Source: Legionella taurinensis (GTDB lineage Bacteria > Pseudomonadota > Gammaproteobacteria > Legionellales > Legionellaceae). From it: a stretch of DNA of 64,000 bases. The position numbers and the translations under genes are program-made. The notes below the pieces were generated by a model. It saw nothing but the letters and a program-made list of their open reading frames with translations. It ran no database searches and had not been told where the DNA came from. Below, piece after piece: positions 1 to 9,471 of this stretch; position 1 is the stretch's first letter; every line of letters begins with the position of its first letter. The DNA is taken from positions 682,001 through 746,000 of the forward strand of contig NZ_UGOZ01000001.1 of NCBI RefSeq assembly GCF_900452865.1, read 5' to 3'.

Positions 1-1
1 T

Positions 2-430
2 TTGAGCCATCTTGAACCGGGTCAGCAAGCCACAGTGGAATGGCGGGGAAGACCGGTGTGGATCATCAGACGGACGCCGGAAATGCTTAAGCAGCTGGAT
101 GCTCATAATGATCAATTACGCGATCCGGACTCGTTGGTCGACCAGCAGCCTGAGTATGCGAAGAACAAATACCGCGCCATCAACCCGGAATACCTGGTGC
201 TGATTGGTGTGTGCACGCACCTCGGTTGTTCACCCAAATACACGCCCAATGAAAATACCCTGGGTCCTGATTGGCCGGGCGGCTTTTACTGCCCCTGCCA
301 TGGTTCCACGTTTGACCTGTCCGGACGGGTATTTAAGGGGGTTCCTGCTCCCATTAATCTGGAAGTGCCGCCATACCGCTTTGTCAGCGAGCGTGTCGTT
401 ATTATTGGTGAAGATGAAAAACAAGGATAA
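2..430 (+). CDS. petA: Rieske iron-sulfur subunit of cytochrome bc1, 5'-truncated by window edge
   Basis: C-terminal part of the ubiquinol-cytochrome c reductase Rieske protein, which carries electrons from ubiquinol at the Qo site to cytochrome c1. Both cluster-binding boxes are visible, CTHLGC (about residues 71-76 of the visible part) and CPCHGS (97-102). They supply the two Cys and two His ligands of the 2Fe-2S cluster and the disulfide pair. The reading frame is open to the first base, so the Tat signal/membrane anchor and the real start lie outside the window. The stop is 6 bases before petB, so the three subunits form one operon. Confidence 0.96.
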   Translation: MSHLEPGQQATVEWRGRPVWIIRRTPEMLKQLDAHNDQLRDPDSLVDQQPEYAKNKYRAINPEYLVLIGVCTHLGCSPKYTPNENTLGPDWPGGFYCPCHGSTFDLSGRVFKGVPAPINLEVPPYRFVSERVVIIGEDEKQG

Positions 431-436
431 TCAAGC

Positions 437-1648
437 ATGGGCGCTTTTTTAAACTGGATAGACGCACGTTTTCCGCTCATCAGCACGTGGAAACATCACG
501 TCAGTGAGTATTATGCTCCAAAGAACTTTAATTTTTTCTATTTTTTCGGCTCGCTGGCTTTACTGGTTTTGGTGAATCAACTTGTCACCGGCCTGTGGTT
601 GACCATGTTTTATACGCCCAGTTCCGAGCAGGCCTTTAATTCCGTGGAATTCATCATGCGCGAGGTCAATTACGGTTGGCTTTTGCGTTACATGCATTCG
701 ACCGGCGCGTCGGCTTTTTTCATTGTGATTTACTTGCACATGTTTCGTGCCCTGCTGTATGGGTCTTATCAAAAACCCAGGGAATTGCTCTGGTTAATTG
801 GCATGGTGATTTTTATTCTGCTGATGGCAGAAGCTTTTTTTGGTTATCTTTTGCCCTGGGGACAAATGTCTTATTGGGGGGCACAGGTTATTACCTCGCT
901 GTTTGGGGCGATTCCTTTTATTGGGGAAACGTTGGCCACCTGGCTTCGTGGCGATTTTAACGTCGCTAATGCAACCCTGCAGCGTTTTTTTGCCCTGCAC
1001 GTGATTGGTGTTCCTCTGCTGCTGGTGATTCTGGTTTTCCTGCACATGGTGGCTTTGCACAAAGTCGGCTCCAATAATCCCGAAGGAATTGACATCAAGA
1101 AACACGTGGATGAGGAAGGCAGGCCCCTGGATGGTATTCCTTTTCATCCTTACTACACCGTCAAGGATTTGGTGGGCGTGGTTGTCTTTTTAATTGCTTT
1201 CGCAGCTGTCGTCTTCTTTATCCCGGAAATGGGCGGCTATTTTCTGGAGCATGCCAACTTTGCGCCGGCCAATCCGATGGTGACGCCTGAGCATATTGCG
1301 CCTGTCTGGTACATGACGCCATTTTATACCATTTTGCGGGCCATACCGAATAAATTATTAGGTGTTACTGCCATGGGGGCTTCCATTGTCATTCTGTTTT
1401 TCCTGCCCTGGCTTGACAGAAGTCCTGTCCGTTCCATGCGCTACAAAGGCAACCTGTCGCGCCTGGCCCTGGCGGCATTCATTGTCAGTTTCATTGTCCT
1501 GGGTTACCTTGGTACGGTGATTGTGACTCCGCTTAAGCAGACAATCGCTTTTCTCTGCACGGTCATTTATTTTGGGTACTTTTTATTGATGCCCCTGTAT
1601 ACCCGTTTTGAAACACACCGCACTGTCCCTGACAGGATAGAGAGATAA
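437..1648 (+). CDS. petB: Cytochrome b subunit of the bc1 complex
   Basis: Integral membrane subunit holding hemes bL and bH and both quinone sites. The protein has 403 residues, the usual size for a bacterial cytochrome b, with about eight hydrophobic helices. Heme-ligand histidines are visible in helix B (H87 and H101, in YMHSTGAS and IYLHMF) and helix D (ALHVIGV and FLHMVALH). The Qo-loop motif reads PVWY near residue 290 instead of PEWY, a variant I recall from other beta- and gammaproteobacteria, so not a sign of damage. Start ATG lies 6 bases after petA, and petC starts 2 bases after its stop. Confidence 0.97.
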   Translation: MGAFLNWIDARFPLISTWKHHVSEYYAPKNFNFFYFFGSLALLVLVNQLVTGLWLTMFYTPSSEQAFNSVEFIMREVNYGWLLRYMHSTGASAFFIVIYLHMFRALLYGSYQKPRELLWLIGMVIFILLMAEAFFGYLLPWGQMSYWGAQVITSLFGAIPFIGETLATWLRGDFNVANATLQRFFALHVIGVPLLLVILVFLHMVALHKVGSNNPEGIDIKKHVDEEGRPLDGIPFHPYYTVKDLVGVVVFLIAFAAVVFFIPEMGGYFLEHANFAPANPMVTPEHIAPVWYMTPFYTILRAIPNKLLGVTAMGASIVILFFLPWLDRSPVRSMRYKGNLSRLALAAFIVSFIVLGYLGTVIVTPLKQTIAFLCTVIYFGYFLLMPLYTRFETHRTVPDRIER

Positions 1649-1650
1649 TC

Positions 1651-2403
1651 ATGAAAGGACTATTGACCGTATTGTTTGGGTTGTTCATTTCGGTAAGCCA
1701 TGCCTCGGTTGGCCATGAAGTGGCATTAAAAACCTTCGACCTCAACGTGCAGGATGAAACGCGTCTGCAGCGTGGTGCAAAAATGTACATGAATTATTGC
1801 TCCGGTTGCCATTCCCTGCGGTTTATGCGTTATAACCGCATGGCGCATGATCTGGGGTTGACCACCTTTGACGGTGAATTGGACACGGACTTACTATTCA
1901 GTAATTTAATTTTCACCCAGGCCAAAGTATTTGACCCCATCCAAATCAGCATGCCGCCTGAAGATGCCATGCAATGGTTTGGTATTGTTCCGCCTGATTT
2001 GTCGTTGAGTGCAAGAGAAAAGGGACCGTTTTGGATTTATACCTATTTGACCAGTTTTTATGCTGATAAAACCCGGCCTTTCGGTTCTAACAATTTATTA
2101 AAACCCGACGTGGCCATGCCCAATGTACTGGAACCCTTGGCAGGAAAAATCATTGCTGTGGATGATAACAATAACCCGAACCTGACAGCCATCTCGCATC
2201 TTCTGCAGGTGGAAAAAGGGGAAATGAATTTAGCAGAATTTGAAAGTGCTGTTCAGGATTTGGTGACTTTCTTAGCCTATGTGTCAGAACCCGCCCAGCT
2301 GGTGCGTTATGATATAGGCAAAGGCGTTTTGATTTACCTCGGTGTTTTTCTGGTATTGGTCTACCTGCTCAAGAAAGTCTATTGGCGCCGGTTGCATAAG
2401 TGA
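1651..2403 (+). CDS. petC: Cytochrome c1 subunit of the bc1 complex
   Basis: Membrane-anchored c-type cytochrome that passes electrons from the Rieske protein to soluble cytochrome c. It has an N-terminal Sec signal peptide (about residues 1-19), a CSGCH heme-attachment motif near residue 51, a candidate Met ligand in VAMPNVLEP, and a C-terminal membrane anchor (about residues 225-245) ending in basic residues. Length of 250 residues is normal. Last gene of the petABC operon; sspA follows after about 130 bases with its own likely promoter, an order common in beta/gammaproteobacteria. Confidence 0.96.
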   Translation: MKGLLTVLFGLFISVSHASVGHEVALKTFDLNVQDETRLQRGAKMYMNYCSGCHSLRFMRYNRMAHDLGLTTFDGELDTDLLFSNLIFTQAKVFDPIQISMPPEDAMQWFGIVPPDLSLSAREKGPFWIYTYLTSFYADKTRPFGSNNLLKPDVAMPNVLEPLAGKIIAVDDNNNPNLTAISHLLQVEKGEMNLAEFESAVQDLVTFLAYVSEPAQLVRYDIGKGVLIYLGVFLVLVYLLKKVYWRRLHK

Positions 2404-2470
2404 TTCTTTTGAATAAAATTTGCCCAAAAGAATAAAATTATGTAGTAATCGGCAATCATCCGACAAATTG

Positions 2471-2479
2471 TGATAAAAT
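2471..2479 (+). promoter_or_regulatory. Possible extended -10 of sspA
   Basis: TGATAAAAT fits an extended -10 element (TGnTAnnnT). It lies about 50 bases before the sspA start in the 130-base gap after petC. No convincing -35 hexamer precedes it, so this is a weak call. Confidence 0.35.
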
Positions 2480-2532
2480 GCTTGCCTTTGAGCGCAATTA
2501 GGCGTGAACTAACGATTGACGAGGAGTTGCTG

Positions 2533-3153
2533 ATGGCTATTGTAGCGAAGCGTACAATTATGTCTTTGTATTCAGATAATGATGATGTATACAGTCATCA
2601 AGTTCGAATCGTTTTAGCCGAAAAAGGGGTCAATGCTGAAATTTTACTGGCAAAACGTGACGAGCCAACTTCCGATTTATTAGCGGTTAATCCCTACGGT
2701 ACTGTTCCTACGTTGCTGGATAGAGAACTGGTATTGTACGAAGCCCGAATCATTATGGAATACCTGGACGAACGTTTCCCTCATCCTCCGCTGTTACCCG
2801 TTTACCCTGTCGCGCGTGCTGAAGCCCGTAAAATGATGCATCGCATTGAGCAGGATTGGTATCGACTCATGCAGGATATCAGAGCCGAAATCAATGCCGA
2901 TGAAGCAAGAGCGCTCCTTTTGGAAAGCTTAATCAGCTTGGAGCCGATTTTTAATGACAAACCCTATTTCCTCAGCGACGAATTTTCTTTGCTTGATTGC
3001 GCCCTTGCACCGCTGCTTTGGCGTCTTCCACAATTGGGGATTGATGTACCTGCCAAATCAAAAGCCTTGAATGCCTACATGCAACGCATCTTCAAACGCG
3101 AGTCGTTTCAGTTAAGTTTAACGGATACCGAGAGGCAGCTAAGGGCAGCATAA
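2533..3153 (+). CDS. sspA: Stringent starvation protein A (GST-fold RNA polymerase-associated regulator)
   Basis: SspA binds RNA polymerase and alters promoter choice during starvation or acid stress. The protein has an N-terminal thioredoxin-like domain (about residues 1-85, with the conserved NPYGTVPTL cis-Pro region) and an all-helical C-terminal GST domain. The frame is open further upstream, but ATG 2533 is preferred: it is preceded by a GAGGAG ribosome-binding site and gives MAIVAKRTIMSLYS, the usual SspA N-terminus (206 residues). sspB follows 2 bases after the stop, forming the standard sspAB operon. Confidence 0.95.
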   Translation: MAIVAKRTIMSLYSDNDDVYSHQVRIVLAEKGVNAEILLAKRDEPTSDLLAVNPYGTVPTLLDRELVLYEARIIMEYLDERFPHPPLLPVYPVARAEARKMMHRIEQDWYRLMQDIRAEINADEARALLLESLISLEPIFNDKPYFLSDEFSLLDCALAPLLWRLPQLGIDVPAKSKALNAYMQRIFKRESFQLSLTDTERQLRAA

Positions 3154-3155
3154 TC

Positions 3156-3563
3156 ATGAGCTTGAATATGACTCCGAACAAGCCGTATTTAATTCGAGCT
3201 ATCTATGACTGGATAGTGGATAACAATTTAACCCCCTATATTCTGGTTAATGCGGATTATCCAGGCGTTCAGGTCCCTGTCGCTCATGTGAACAATGGGC
3301 GTATCGTTCTCAACATTTCGCCGCAGGCATGCCGTGGTTTGCACCTCGAAAATGATCGGATTGTGTTTACCGCACGGTTTTCAGGGCAGACTGTGCAGAT
3401 TTTTGTGGTTCCTGCCGCAGTGATTGCTATTTATGCCAAAGAGAATGGCCGCGGTATGGAGTTTGGTGTTGAAACCAGTGAACCGCCTCCCCCCCCGCCT
3501 GTGGGCAAAATAGAGCATCGGGGAAAAACCAAACCTGCATTAACGTTGGTCAAAAAAGACTGA
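3156..3563 (+). CDS. sspB: ClpXP adaptor protein SspB
   Basis: SspB delivers ssrA-tagged and other substrates to the ClpXP protease. The folded substrate-binding domain covers about residues 5-110 (conserved start NKPYLIRAIYDW and VQVPVAHV). A proline-rich linker with a run of six prolines follows, then a C-terminal ClpX-binding tail (ALTLVKKD), as in characterised SspB proteins. Length 135 residues. An internal Met5 is an alternative start. Translationally close to sspA (2-base gap). Confidence 0.95.
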   Translation: MSLNMTPNKPYLIRAIYDWIVDNNLTPYILVNADYPGVQVPVAHVNNGRIVLNISPQACRGLHLENDRIVFTARFSGQTVQIFVVPAAVIAIYAKENGRGMEFGVETSEPPPPPPVGKIEHRGKTKPALTLVKKD

Positions 3564-3582
3564 TTCTTAAAAGGAGTCTGCC

Positions 3583-5076
3583 ATGACCAGCCCTGCCCAT
3601 TCACTGTACACCACCCGACAAATCCGCCTGTGTGAAAGCGAAGCGATTCATCGCCTCGCCATTTCGGCCGATGAGTTAATGGAACGAGCCGGGCAGGCTG
3701 CTTTTCGGTGCTTAAAAAACAGATTTCCTGCGGCACGAGTCCTGACGGTTTTTTGCGGTGGCGGCAACAATGCCGGCGATGGCTATGTTCTGGCCCGATT
3801 GGCACAGGCAGAGGGCTATCGCGTGATTATTCATCAATACCGTGCCATTGAACAACTCCCTGACACAGCGCGTCACGCGGCCTTGCGGACGGTGGCGACC
3901 GGCATTCTCTGCCAGGATTTGGACGAGCCCATTGATGAAGAAACGGATGTGATTATTGATGCCTTGCTGGGGATCGGGTTACAGGGTGAGGTGCAAGGTC
4001 CCTTGGCTTTGGCCATTACCCAAATCAACAGCAGCGGTTGTCCCGTTCTGGCGATGGATATTCCTTCTGGTTTAAACAGCGATACCGGTGAAGCAATGGG
4101 GGTTTGCGTGAAAGCGGCGGCCACCGTCACGTTCATTGGTAAAAAAATAGGGCTGATGACCCTGGATGGCCCTGACCATTGCGGTACTATTCTGGTGGAT
4201 ACGCTGCAATTGGAAACCTGCCTTTCCTCGCTGGTTCCAGAGGTTGAAGTGCTTCATGGCCAACAATTAAAGTCGTTATTAACTCCTCGGCCACGCAATT
4301 CACACAAAGGCCTGTTTGGTCATGTGTTAATTATTGGCGGCGGGCCGGGCATGCCCGGGGCTGTTTGTCTGGCCGCTTCAGCTGCCTTGCGTGCGGGGGC
4401 AGGCCTGGTGACCGTGGCGACACGTCCGGAACATGCGGTGATGATTCCTGCTGCATTCCCCGAGGTGATGGCGGTCGGCATTGATGATGTGCAGGCGCTT
4501 TTGCCGCTGCTTGCCAAAGCGACGGTTTGTCTGATTGGCCCAGGCCTTGGCATGGATGAATGGGCGGTTCATTTGTTTAATCTGGTCATTGCGTCGCAAT
4601 TACCGATGGTCATTGATGCGTCAGCCCTCCATCTTCTCGCTCAAAACCCGCAACATGATGACAATTGGATATTGACACCTCACCCCGGAGAAGCTGCTGC
4701 CCTGTTGGGATTAAGTACAGCGGACATCCAATGTGATCGTTGCGGGGCTGTGTCGGAGATTCAACAACGCTATGGCGGTAATGTTGTTCTTAAAGGCGTA
4801 GGTTCGTTAATTAAAACCGATAAAATAGAAACCTACCTCTGTGCAGCCGGCAATCCCGGCATGTCGAGCCCGGGAATGGGCGATGTGTTAAGCGGTATTC
4901 TCGCCGCATTGGCGGCTCAGGGGTTGTCCTTAAGCAATGCTTTGAAACTGGGCGTGCAGCTGCATGCGCAGGCGGCGGATTGGGCTGCGGCGAAGCAGGG
5001 TGAACGGGGTTTGCTGGCCAGTGATCTTCTGCCCTACCTGCAAAGGCTGGTGAATCAAAAAGAAACCGATGTATGA
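3583..5076 (+). CDS. nnr: Bifunctional NAD(P)HX epimerase / ADP- or ATP-dependent NAD(P)HX dehydratase
   Basis: Repairs hydrated NADH and NADPH. The N-terminal YjeF_N epimerase domain (about residues 10-210) shows the GGGNNAGDGYV nucleotide-binding motif. The C-terminal ribokinase-like dehydratase (about 225-490) shows GLFGHVLIIGGG, an LTPHPGE motif and the GNPGMSSPGMGDVLSG segment containing the catalytic aspartate. Length 497 is normal for the fused bacterial enzyme. ATG 3583 follows an AAAGGAG site. The stop overlaps the tsaE start, and the order nnr-tsaE-amidase-mutL-miaA matches the E. coli locus. Confidence 0.95.
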   Translation: MTSPAHSLYTTRQIRLCESEAIHRLAISADELMERAGQAAFRCLKNRFPAARVLTVFCGGGNNAGDGYVLARLAQAEGYRVIIHQYRAIEQLPDTARHAALRTVATGILCQDLDEPIDEETDVIIDALLGIGLQGEVQGPLALAITQINSSGCPVLAMDIPSGLNSDTGEAMGVCVKAAATVTFIGKKIGLMTLDGPDHCGTILVDTLQLETCLSSLVPEVEVLHGQQLKSLLTPRPRNSHKGLFGHVLIIGGGPGMPGAVCLAASAALRAGAGLVTVATRPEHAVMIPAAFPEVMAVGIDDVQALLPLLAKATVCLIGPGLGMDEWAVHLFNLVIASQLPMVIDASALHLLAQNPQHDDNWILTPHPGEAAALLGLSTADIQCDRCGAVSEIQQRYGGNVVLKGVGSLIKTDKIETYLCAAGNPGMSSPGMGDVLSGILAALAAQGLSLSNALKLGVQLHAQAADWAAAKQGERGLLASDLLPYLQRLVNQKETDV

Positions 5077-5540
5077 CTGTACAAAGCTATTACCTTGCCG
5101 ATGAAAATGACACCATGGCGCTGGCTTTTAGACTGGCCTCGTGTTTAACCTTTCCACTGACACTCACGCTAAGCGGCGAAATAGGTGCAGGCAAAACCAG
5201 TTTTATGCGTTCCCTGCTGCGTGCGTTGGGTGTGACAGGGGCGATTAAAAGTCCAACATTTTCTCTGGTTGAGAGTTACCAGTGTCAGGACTTGTCAATT
5301 CACCACTTTGATCTGTATCGTATTCATGATGAGGCTGAATTGGATTATATTGGTTTTAGAGAATTTTTTACTGGGCGGTCATTTTGTTGTATCGAATGGC
5401 CAGAACGGGCGCCGCACAGTTTGGTGCATGTGGATATACATGGTTTGTTAGCAATGAAAGGGGACGGGCGTTTAATGAGTTTGTATGCATCAACCGTCGC
5501 TGGAGAAGCGATATTAACTTGCCTGGCGGACCAACAATGA
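5073..5540 (+). CDS. tsaE: tRNA threonylcarbamoyladenosine biosynthesis ATPase TsaE
   Basis: Small P-loop ATPase that works with TsaB and TsaD to form t6A at position 37 of ANN-decoding tRNAs. The Walker A motif GEIGAGKTS is at about residues 35-43. The family signature SPTFSLVESY and HFDLYRI follow, and IEWPER is present. Length 155 is typical. The ATG overlaps the nnr stop by 4 bases, and the stop overlaps the amidase start, so translation is coupled through the chain. Confidence 0.95.
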   Translation: MTVQSYYLADENDTMALAFRLASCLTFPLTLTLSGEIGAGKTSFMRSLLRALGVTGAIKSPTFSLVESYQCQDLSIHHFDLYRIHDEAELDYIGFREFFTGRSFCCIEWPERAPHSLVHVDIHGLLAMKGDGRLMSLYASTVAGEAILTCLADQQ

Positions 5541-6889
5541 AAAGCAGAATAGTTGTTTTATTAAGTTTGGTACTGATTTGGGCGAATCACGCCATGGCCG
5601 CGCGCCTGCAATCCGTGCAAGTCAAGCAGCAGGCGGGTAAGACGTCGTTGTTTTTTACGTTAGACAGTGCGATCGCCCATAAAGTGTTTACATTAACCAA
5701 TCCTGATCGCGTGGTGGTGGATTTTGAAAACACGAACCTCGCCTTTAATCTGAACCAGCTCAATCTCAATAATGAATTAATCAAATTGGTGCGAAGCGGC
5801 CATCCTAATCCACACACGCTGCGGCTGGTGTTTGAAGTGCGTGATGCGGTTAAACTGCGCGCTAATCCCTGGAAAGGGGGCAAGCATGCCTTTGCGCTGG
5901 ATATTTCTGCCAATGGCGTTAAACCCTATTCCCCGCCGAGCGTAAAACCGCTCGCCGTTTCTCGCCAACCGGTAAGCAAACCCGTACCTGTACGCAGCAT
6001 GCCTAAAAAACCCTTGAGGGACGTGGTCATTGTGCTTGATCCTGGTCATGGCGGTAAAGATCCTGGGGCCAGTGGGCCGCACCGCACCGCGGAAAAAAAC
6101 ATCACCCTGGCCATCGCCCTTAAGTTAAAACAAATCATCGACAGGCAACCCGGGATGCGGGCCGTATTGACGCGGCGCGGCGATTATTATGTCGGATTGC
6201 GTGAACGATTGAACATTGCCCGCCAATACAATGGCGATGTGTTTGTCTCCATTCATGCGGATGCGTTTATTAATCAGCAATCGAGCGGTGCCTCCGTGTT
6301 TGCCCTGTCGCAACGCGGCGCCACCAGTGAAGCGGCACGCTGGTTGGCAGAGAAGGAAAACTATTCGGAATTAGGCGGCGTTAATCTTAAAGATCTGGAT
6401 GACCAAAGCGGCCTTGTGCGAGAGGTGCTCATTGATTTATCGCAAACGGCAACCATCGGTGCCAGCCTGCATATGGGCGAGCGGGTTTTACGCAATCTGA
6501 ATACCGTCACTAAACTGCATAATCACAAAGTCGAGCAGGCACGGTTTATGGTGCTTAAATCACCCGATATCCCCTCCATTCTGATTGAGACAGGATTTAT
6601 TTCAAATCCCAGAGAAGAGAGAAACCTAACCGATTCCCGTTACCAAACGCGGTTAACGCAATCCATTTTCCAGGGTCTTAAACGCTACTTCTGGGATTAT
6701 CCGCCGCACGGCAGCCGCATTGAAGCCATGTCCGGCAACAGCCTGCACCTGGTCAGACGGGGTGAAACCCTGCCTACTATCGCGTCTCAATACCATGTGT
6801 CCATGGCCGCTTTAAAAAGTGCCAATCATTTGTCAGGAAATCAGGTAAGAGCCGGCCAACGTTTGGTTATTCCTTCATCATGGTCGTAA
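5537..6889 (+). CDS. amiB: N-acetylmuramoyl-L-alanine amidase, AMIN-Amidase_3-LysM
   Basis: Periplasmic cell-wall hydrolase that splits septal peptidoglycan during daughter-cell separation. ATG 5537 overlaps the tsaE stop and gives a Sec signal peptide ending near AMA-A. Next come an AMIN targeting domain (about residues 25-120), a zinc amidase_3 domain (about 160-385; LDPGHGGKDPGA with the first His ligand, SIHAD, and the ETGFISN catalytic Glu region) and one C-terminal LysM repeat (about 400-448). I would call it AmiB/AmiC-like; the LysM tail and operon position favour AmiB. Confidence 0.93.
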   Translation: MKSRIVVLLSLVLIWANHAMAARLQSVQVKQQAGKTSLFFTLDSAIAHKVFTLTNPDRVVVDFENTNLAFNLNQLNLNNELIKLVRSGHPNPHTLRLVFEVRDAVKLRANPWKGGKHAFALDISANGVKPYSPPSVKPLAVSRQPVSKPVPVRSMPKKPLRDVVIVLDPGHGGKDPGASGPHRTAEKNITLAIALKLKQIIDRQPGMRAVLTRRGDYYVGLRERLNIARQYNGDVFVSIHADAFINQQSSGASVFALSQRGATSEAARWLAEKENYSELGGVNLKDLDDQSGLVREVLIDLSQTATIGASLHMGERVLRNLNTVTKLHNHKVEQARFMVLKSPDIPSILIETGFISNPREERNLTDSRYQTRLTQSIFQGLKRYFWDYPPHGSRIEAMSGNSLHLVRRGETLPTIASQYHVSMAALKSANHLSGNQVRAGQRLVIPSSWS

Positions 6890-8514
6890 GGATCAAGGAA
6901 CTGCCCATTACCGTGGCTAATCAAATCGCGGCGGGTGAGGTGATTGAACGCCCGGCATCGGTGGTAAAGGAATTACTGGAAAATGCCTATGATGCAAAGG
7001 CCGATACCATTCATGTGGACATTGGTTTTGGCGGTTTGAATCAGATAAAAGTCAGTGATAACGGCTTAGGGATTGTCGCGGACGATTTGCCCTTGGCCAT
7101 TGCCCCTCACGCCACCAGCAAAATCAGTCAACTGAATGATCTCTACATGATCCACAGCATGGGATTTCGCGGCGAGGCGTTAGCCAGCATTGCTTCGGTC
7201 AGTCGTTTAAGCATTACCTCGAAAACGGCAGAACAGGCGCATGCCATGCAATTGACGGCTGAAAACGGCATCCTGCAAATCAACCCCTGCGCCCGCAGCC
7301 AGGGCACGACTGTGGATGTGAAGGATCTTTTTTTTAATGCGCCGGTACGCAAGAAATTTTTAAAGGGCGAACGGCAGGAATTTCAAGCCATCGAATTATT
7401 GATTAAACGGTTTGCCTTAAGCGCACCGCATTTAGCCATTCACTTAACCCATAATGGTAAAAAGCACGTCGATTTACCTGCGGCAAAGGACGAGCAGGGG
7501 GCGTTGTGGCGCATCAGAAAAATCCTTGGCAAGGAATTCGTTGAACAGGCTGTGTACGTGGACGTGGAACATGCCGGTGTCCGCTTGCGGGGGTGGGTGG
7601 GCAAAGCCGACTACCAGCGCAATCAAAACGACAAGCAATGGGTGTACATTAATGGGCGCATGGTCAAAGACAAGTTGATTCATCATGCCATCAAACTCGC
7701 CTATGAACCGGTGCTTTATCCGGGTAAACATCCGTCCTGCCTGCTGTATTTAACCCTTAATCCGGCGGACATCGACATCAATGTTCACCCCACCAAACAC
7801 GAGATACGTTTTCAACAACCGCGATTCATCCATGATTTTCTGGTATCTCAATTGCAAAAAGTCCTGGATCGGCGTGAAAGCCCTGGTATTGATTTGTCAA
7901 ACGCGTTAGGCAGGAAGAACCCTGTCCCGCCGCTTCAGGAAAAGATCCCCGTTTTTTTGACGTCGGCGGCGATGCCCGCCGCGACGACCCCTTGCTCCAT
8001 GCTGGCTATCGATGAACAATTTATGGTGTTTCAAAGCGCCAGGGGGCAGGTGTATCTCGCCGATTGGCGAGCCCTCTATCGGGAATGGCTGTTGAAGCAA
8101 TTGGCGGTTCAACCCCTGCCCTTGGCCTTTCGCCCGCTGCTTGTACCAGTTCGTTATCAATATGAAAAAATAATGGACAATTTGCAGCGGCAACGCTATA
8201 GTCAGCTGCTCGGTCAAATCGGTATCCGGGTGGAGTGGTTTAACGAGTCGCAAATCCTCGTTCAAACCCTGCCCTTGTTAACCCCGCATCTGGCCATTAG
8301 CGATTTTTTTTCCAGGTTGTTGAACGCACCCATGCCGACTGAGAGCGAATTAATTCATTTACTGACAGCGAGTCAGAAATTGCCGGATCTTAACAGCAGC
8401 GCACACGGCGATTTTAAAGACTTCCTGCATCACCAGGCTGAAACGTTGGCCGCAGAGACGTTATTCTGTAAACCCTTGTCGACTTTGTTTTGCCGGGAAT
8501 TGCTGCATGCCTGA
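6880..8514 (+). CDS. mutL: DNA mismatch repair protein MutL
   Basis: GHKL ATPase that couples MutS mismatch recognition to MutH/UvrD or endonuclease action. The N-terminal ATPase motifs are intact: IAAGEVIERPASVVKELLENAYDA (N-box region; LENAYDA where most have LENSLDA), DNGLGI, and the HATSKI and GFRGEAL lid motifs. The C-terminal dimerisation domain (about residues 360-540) is short, and I see no DQHA(x)2E(x)4E metal motif, so it should lack endonuclease activity like E. coli MutL. Length 544. Overlaps the amidase by 10 bases and miaA by 8 bases. Confidence 0.95.
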   Translation: MVVRIKELPITVANQIAAGEVIERPASVVKELLENAYDAKADTIHVDIGFGGLNQIKVSDNGLGIVADDLPLAIAPHATSKISQLNDLYMIHSMGFRGEALASIASVSRLSITSKTAEQAHAMQLTAENGILQINPCARSQGTTVDVKDLFFNAPVRKKFLKGERQEFQAIELLIKRFALSAPHLAIHLTHNGKKHVDLPAAKDEQGALWRIRKILGKEFVEQAVYVDVEHAGVRLRGWVGKADYQRNQNDKQWVYINGRMVKDKLIHHAIKLAYEPVLYPGKHPSCLLYLTLNPADIDINVHPTKHEIRFQQPRFIHDFLVSQLQKVLDRRESPGIDLSNALGRKNPVPPLQEKIPVFLTSAAMPAATTPCSMLAIDEQFMVFQSARGQVYLADWRALYREWLLKQLAVQPLPLAFRPLLVPVRYQYEKIMDNLQRQRYSQLLGQIGIRVEWFNESQILVQTLPLLTPHLAISDFFSRLLNAPMPTESELIHLLTASQKLPDLNSSAHGDFKDFLHHQAETLAAETLFCKPLSTLFCRELLHA

Positions 8515-9460
8515 GACGGTGTTGTGTTTAATGGGGCCGACGGCCTCGGGAAAAACCGCCTTAGCCTGTGATCTGGCGCAACGGTTTCCTGTGGAAATCA
8601 TCAGTGTGGATTCGGCCATGATTTATCGCGGCATGGACATTGGTACAGCCAAGCCCACTCCTGATGAACTGCTGCGCGCACCGCACCAGTTGCTGGACAT
8701 TCTTGATCCGCCTGATTCGTTTTCTGCCGCTGAGTTTTGCCAGGCGGCGAATCACTTGATTGAGGGCATTCATGCCCGTGGAAAAATTCCACTGCTCGTC
8801 GGCGGAACCATGATGTATTTCCATGCCTTGCAACAGGGATTGTCTGATTTACCCGAAGCCGATGATCTGTTGCGTCAGCAATTACTGAAGCAGGCCGAGG
8901 ACAAAGGGTGGGCGGCCATGCACCGTGAATTGGCTGATGTCGATGCCGTCGCTGCCGCGCGTATACACCCCAATGATACGCAGCGGATTCAACGGGCCCT
9001 GGAGGTCTTTTACTTAACGGGTAAACCCTTGTCCCATTTTTTAGAACAGGGAAAAGGCCGACCGCGCCATCATTTTGTCAATTGCATTCTTTTTCCAAAT
9101 GAACGCGCCTGGCTGCATGAACGCATTGCTCTGCGTTTTGATGCCATGCTTAAACAGGGTTTTGTTGAGGAAGTCAGGCAATTGATGGCGCGCTGGCCGC
9201 TGTTAACGCCGGCCAACCCTTCGATGCGTCTGGTGGGTTACCGTCAGGCGTTGGATTATCTTGCGGGAAGGGATGATCATGAGCAGTTTCGCGACAAAGG
9301 CATGGCCGCGACACGGCAATTGGCCAAGCGCCAGTTAACCTGGTTGCGCGGATGGCCGGACGGGTGTTTTTTTTCTTGTGACAAACCGGACATCACCGGC
9401 GAATTCATGGCAAAGCTTGCGGAAATATTGGATAATAGCCCGCAAAAAACGAATGATTAA
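8507..9460 (+). CDS. miaA: tRNA dimethylallyltransferase
   Basis: Transfers the dimethylallyl group to A37 of UNN-decoding tRNAs, the first step to ms2i6A. P-loop GPTASGKTALA is at about residues 9-19. The family motifs SVDSAMIYRGMDIGTAKP, APHQLLDI, LVGGTMMYF and a C-terminal RQLAKRQLTWLRG are present. Length 317 is normal. The substrate DMAPP is made by the mevalonate/isomerase genes further along the window. No hfq follows, unlike in enterobacteria. Confidence 0.96.
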   Translation: MPETVLCLMGPTASGKTALACDLAQRFPVEIISVDSAMIYRGMDIGTAKPTPDELLRAPHQLLDILDPPDSFSAAEFCQAANHLIEGIHARGKIPLLVGGTMMYFHALQQGLSDLPEADDLLRQQLLKQAEDKGWAAMHRELADVDAVAAARIHPNDTQRIQRALEVFYLTGKPLSHFLEQGKGRPRHHFVNCILFPNERAWLHERIALRFDAMLKQGFVEEVRQLMARWPLLTPANPSMRLVGYRQALDYLAGRDDHEQFRDKGMAATRQLAKRQLTWLRGWPDGCFFSCDKPDITGEFMAKLAEILDNSPQKTND

Positions 9461-9471
9461 TGAGGATAGAC

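Noticed and set aside
1300-1320. PVWY in place of PEWY in cytochrome b as a Qo-site defect
   Set aside because: PVWY is, to my knowledge, a natural variant in other proteobacteria, and the rest of the protein is normal.
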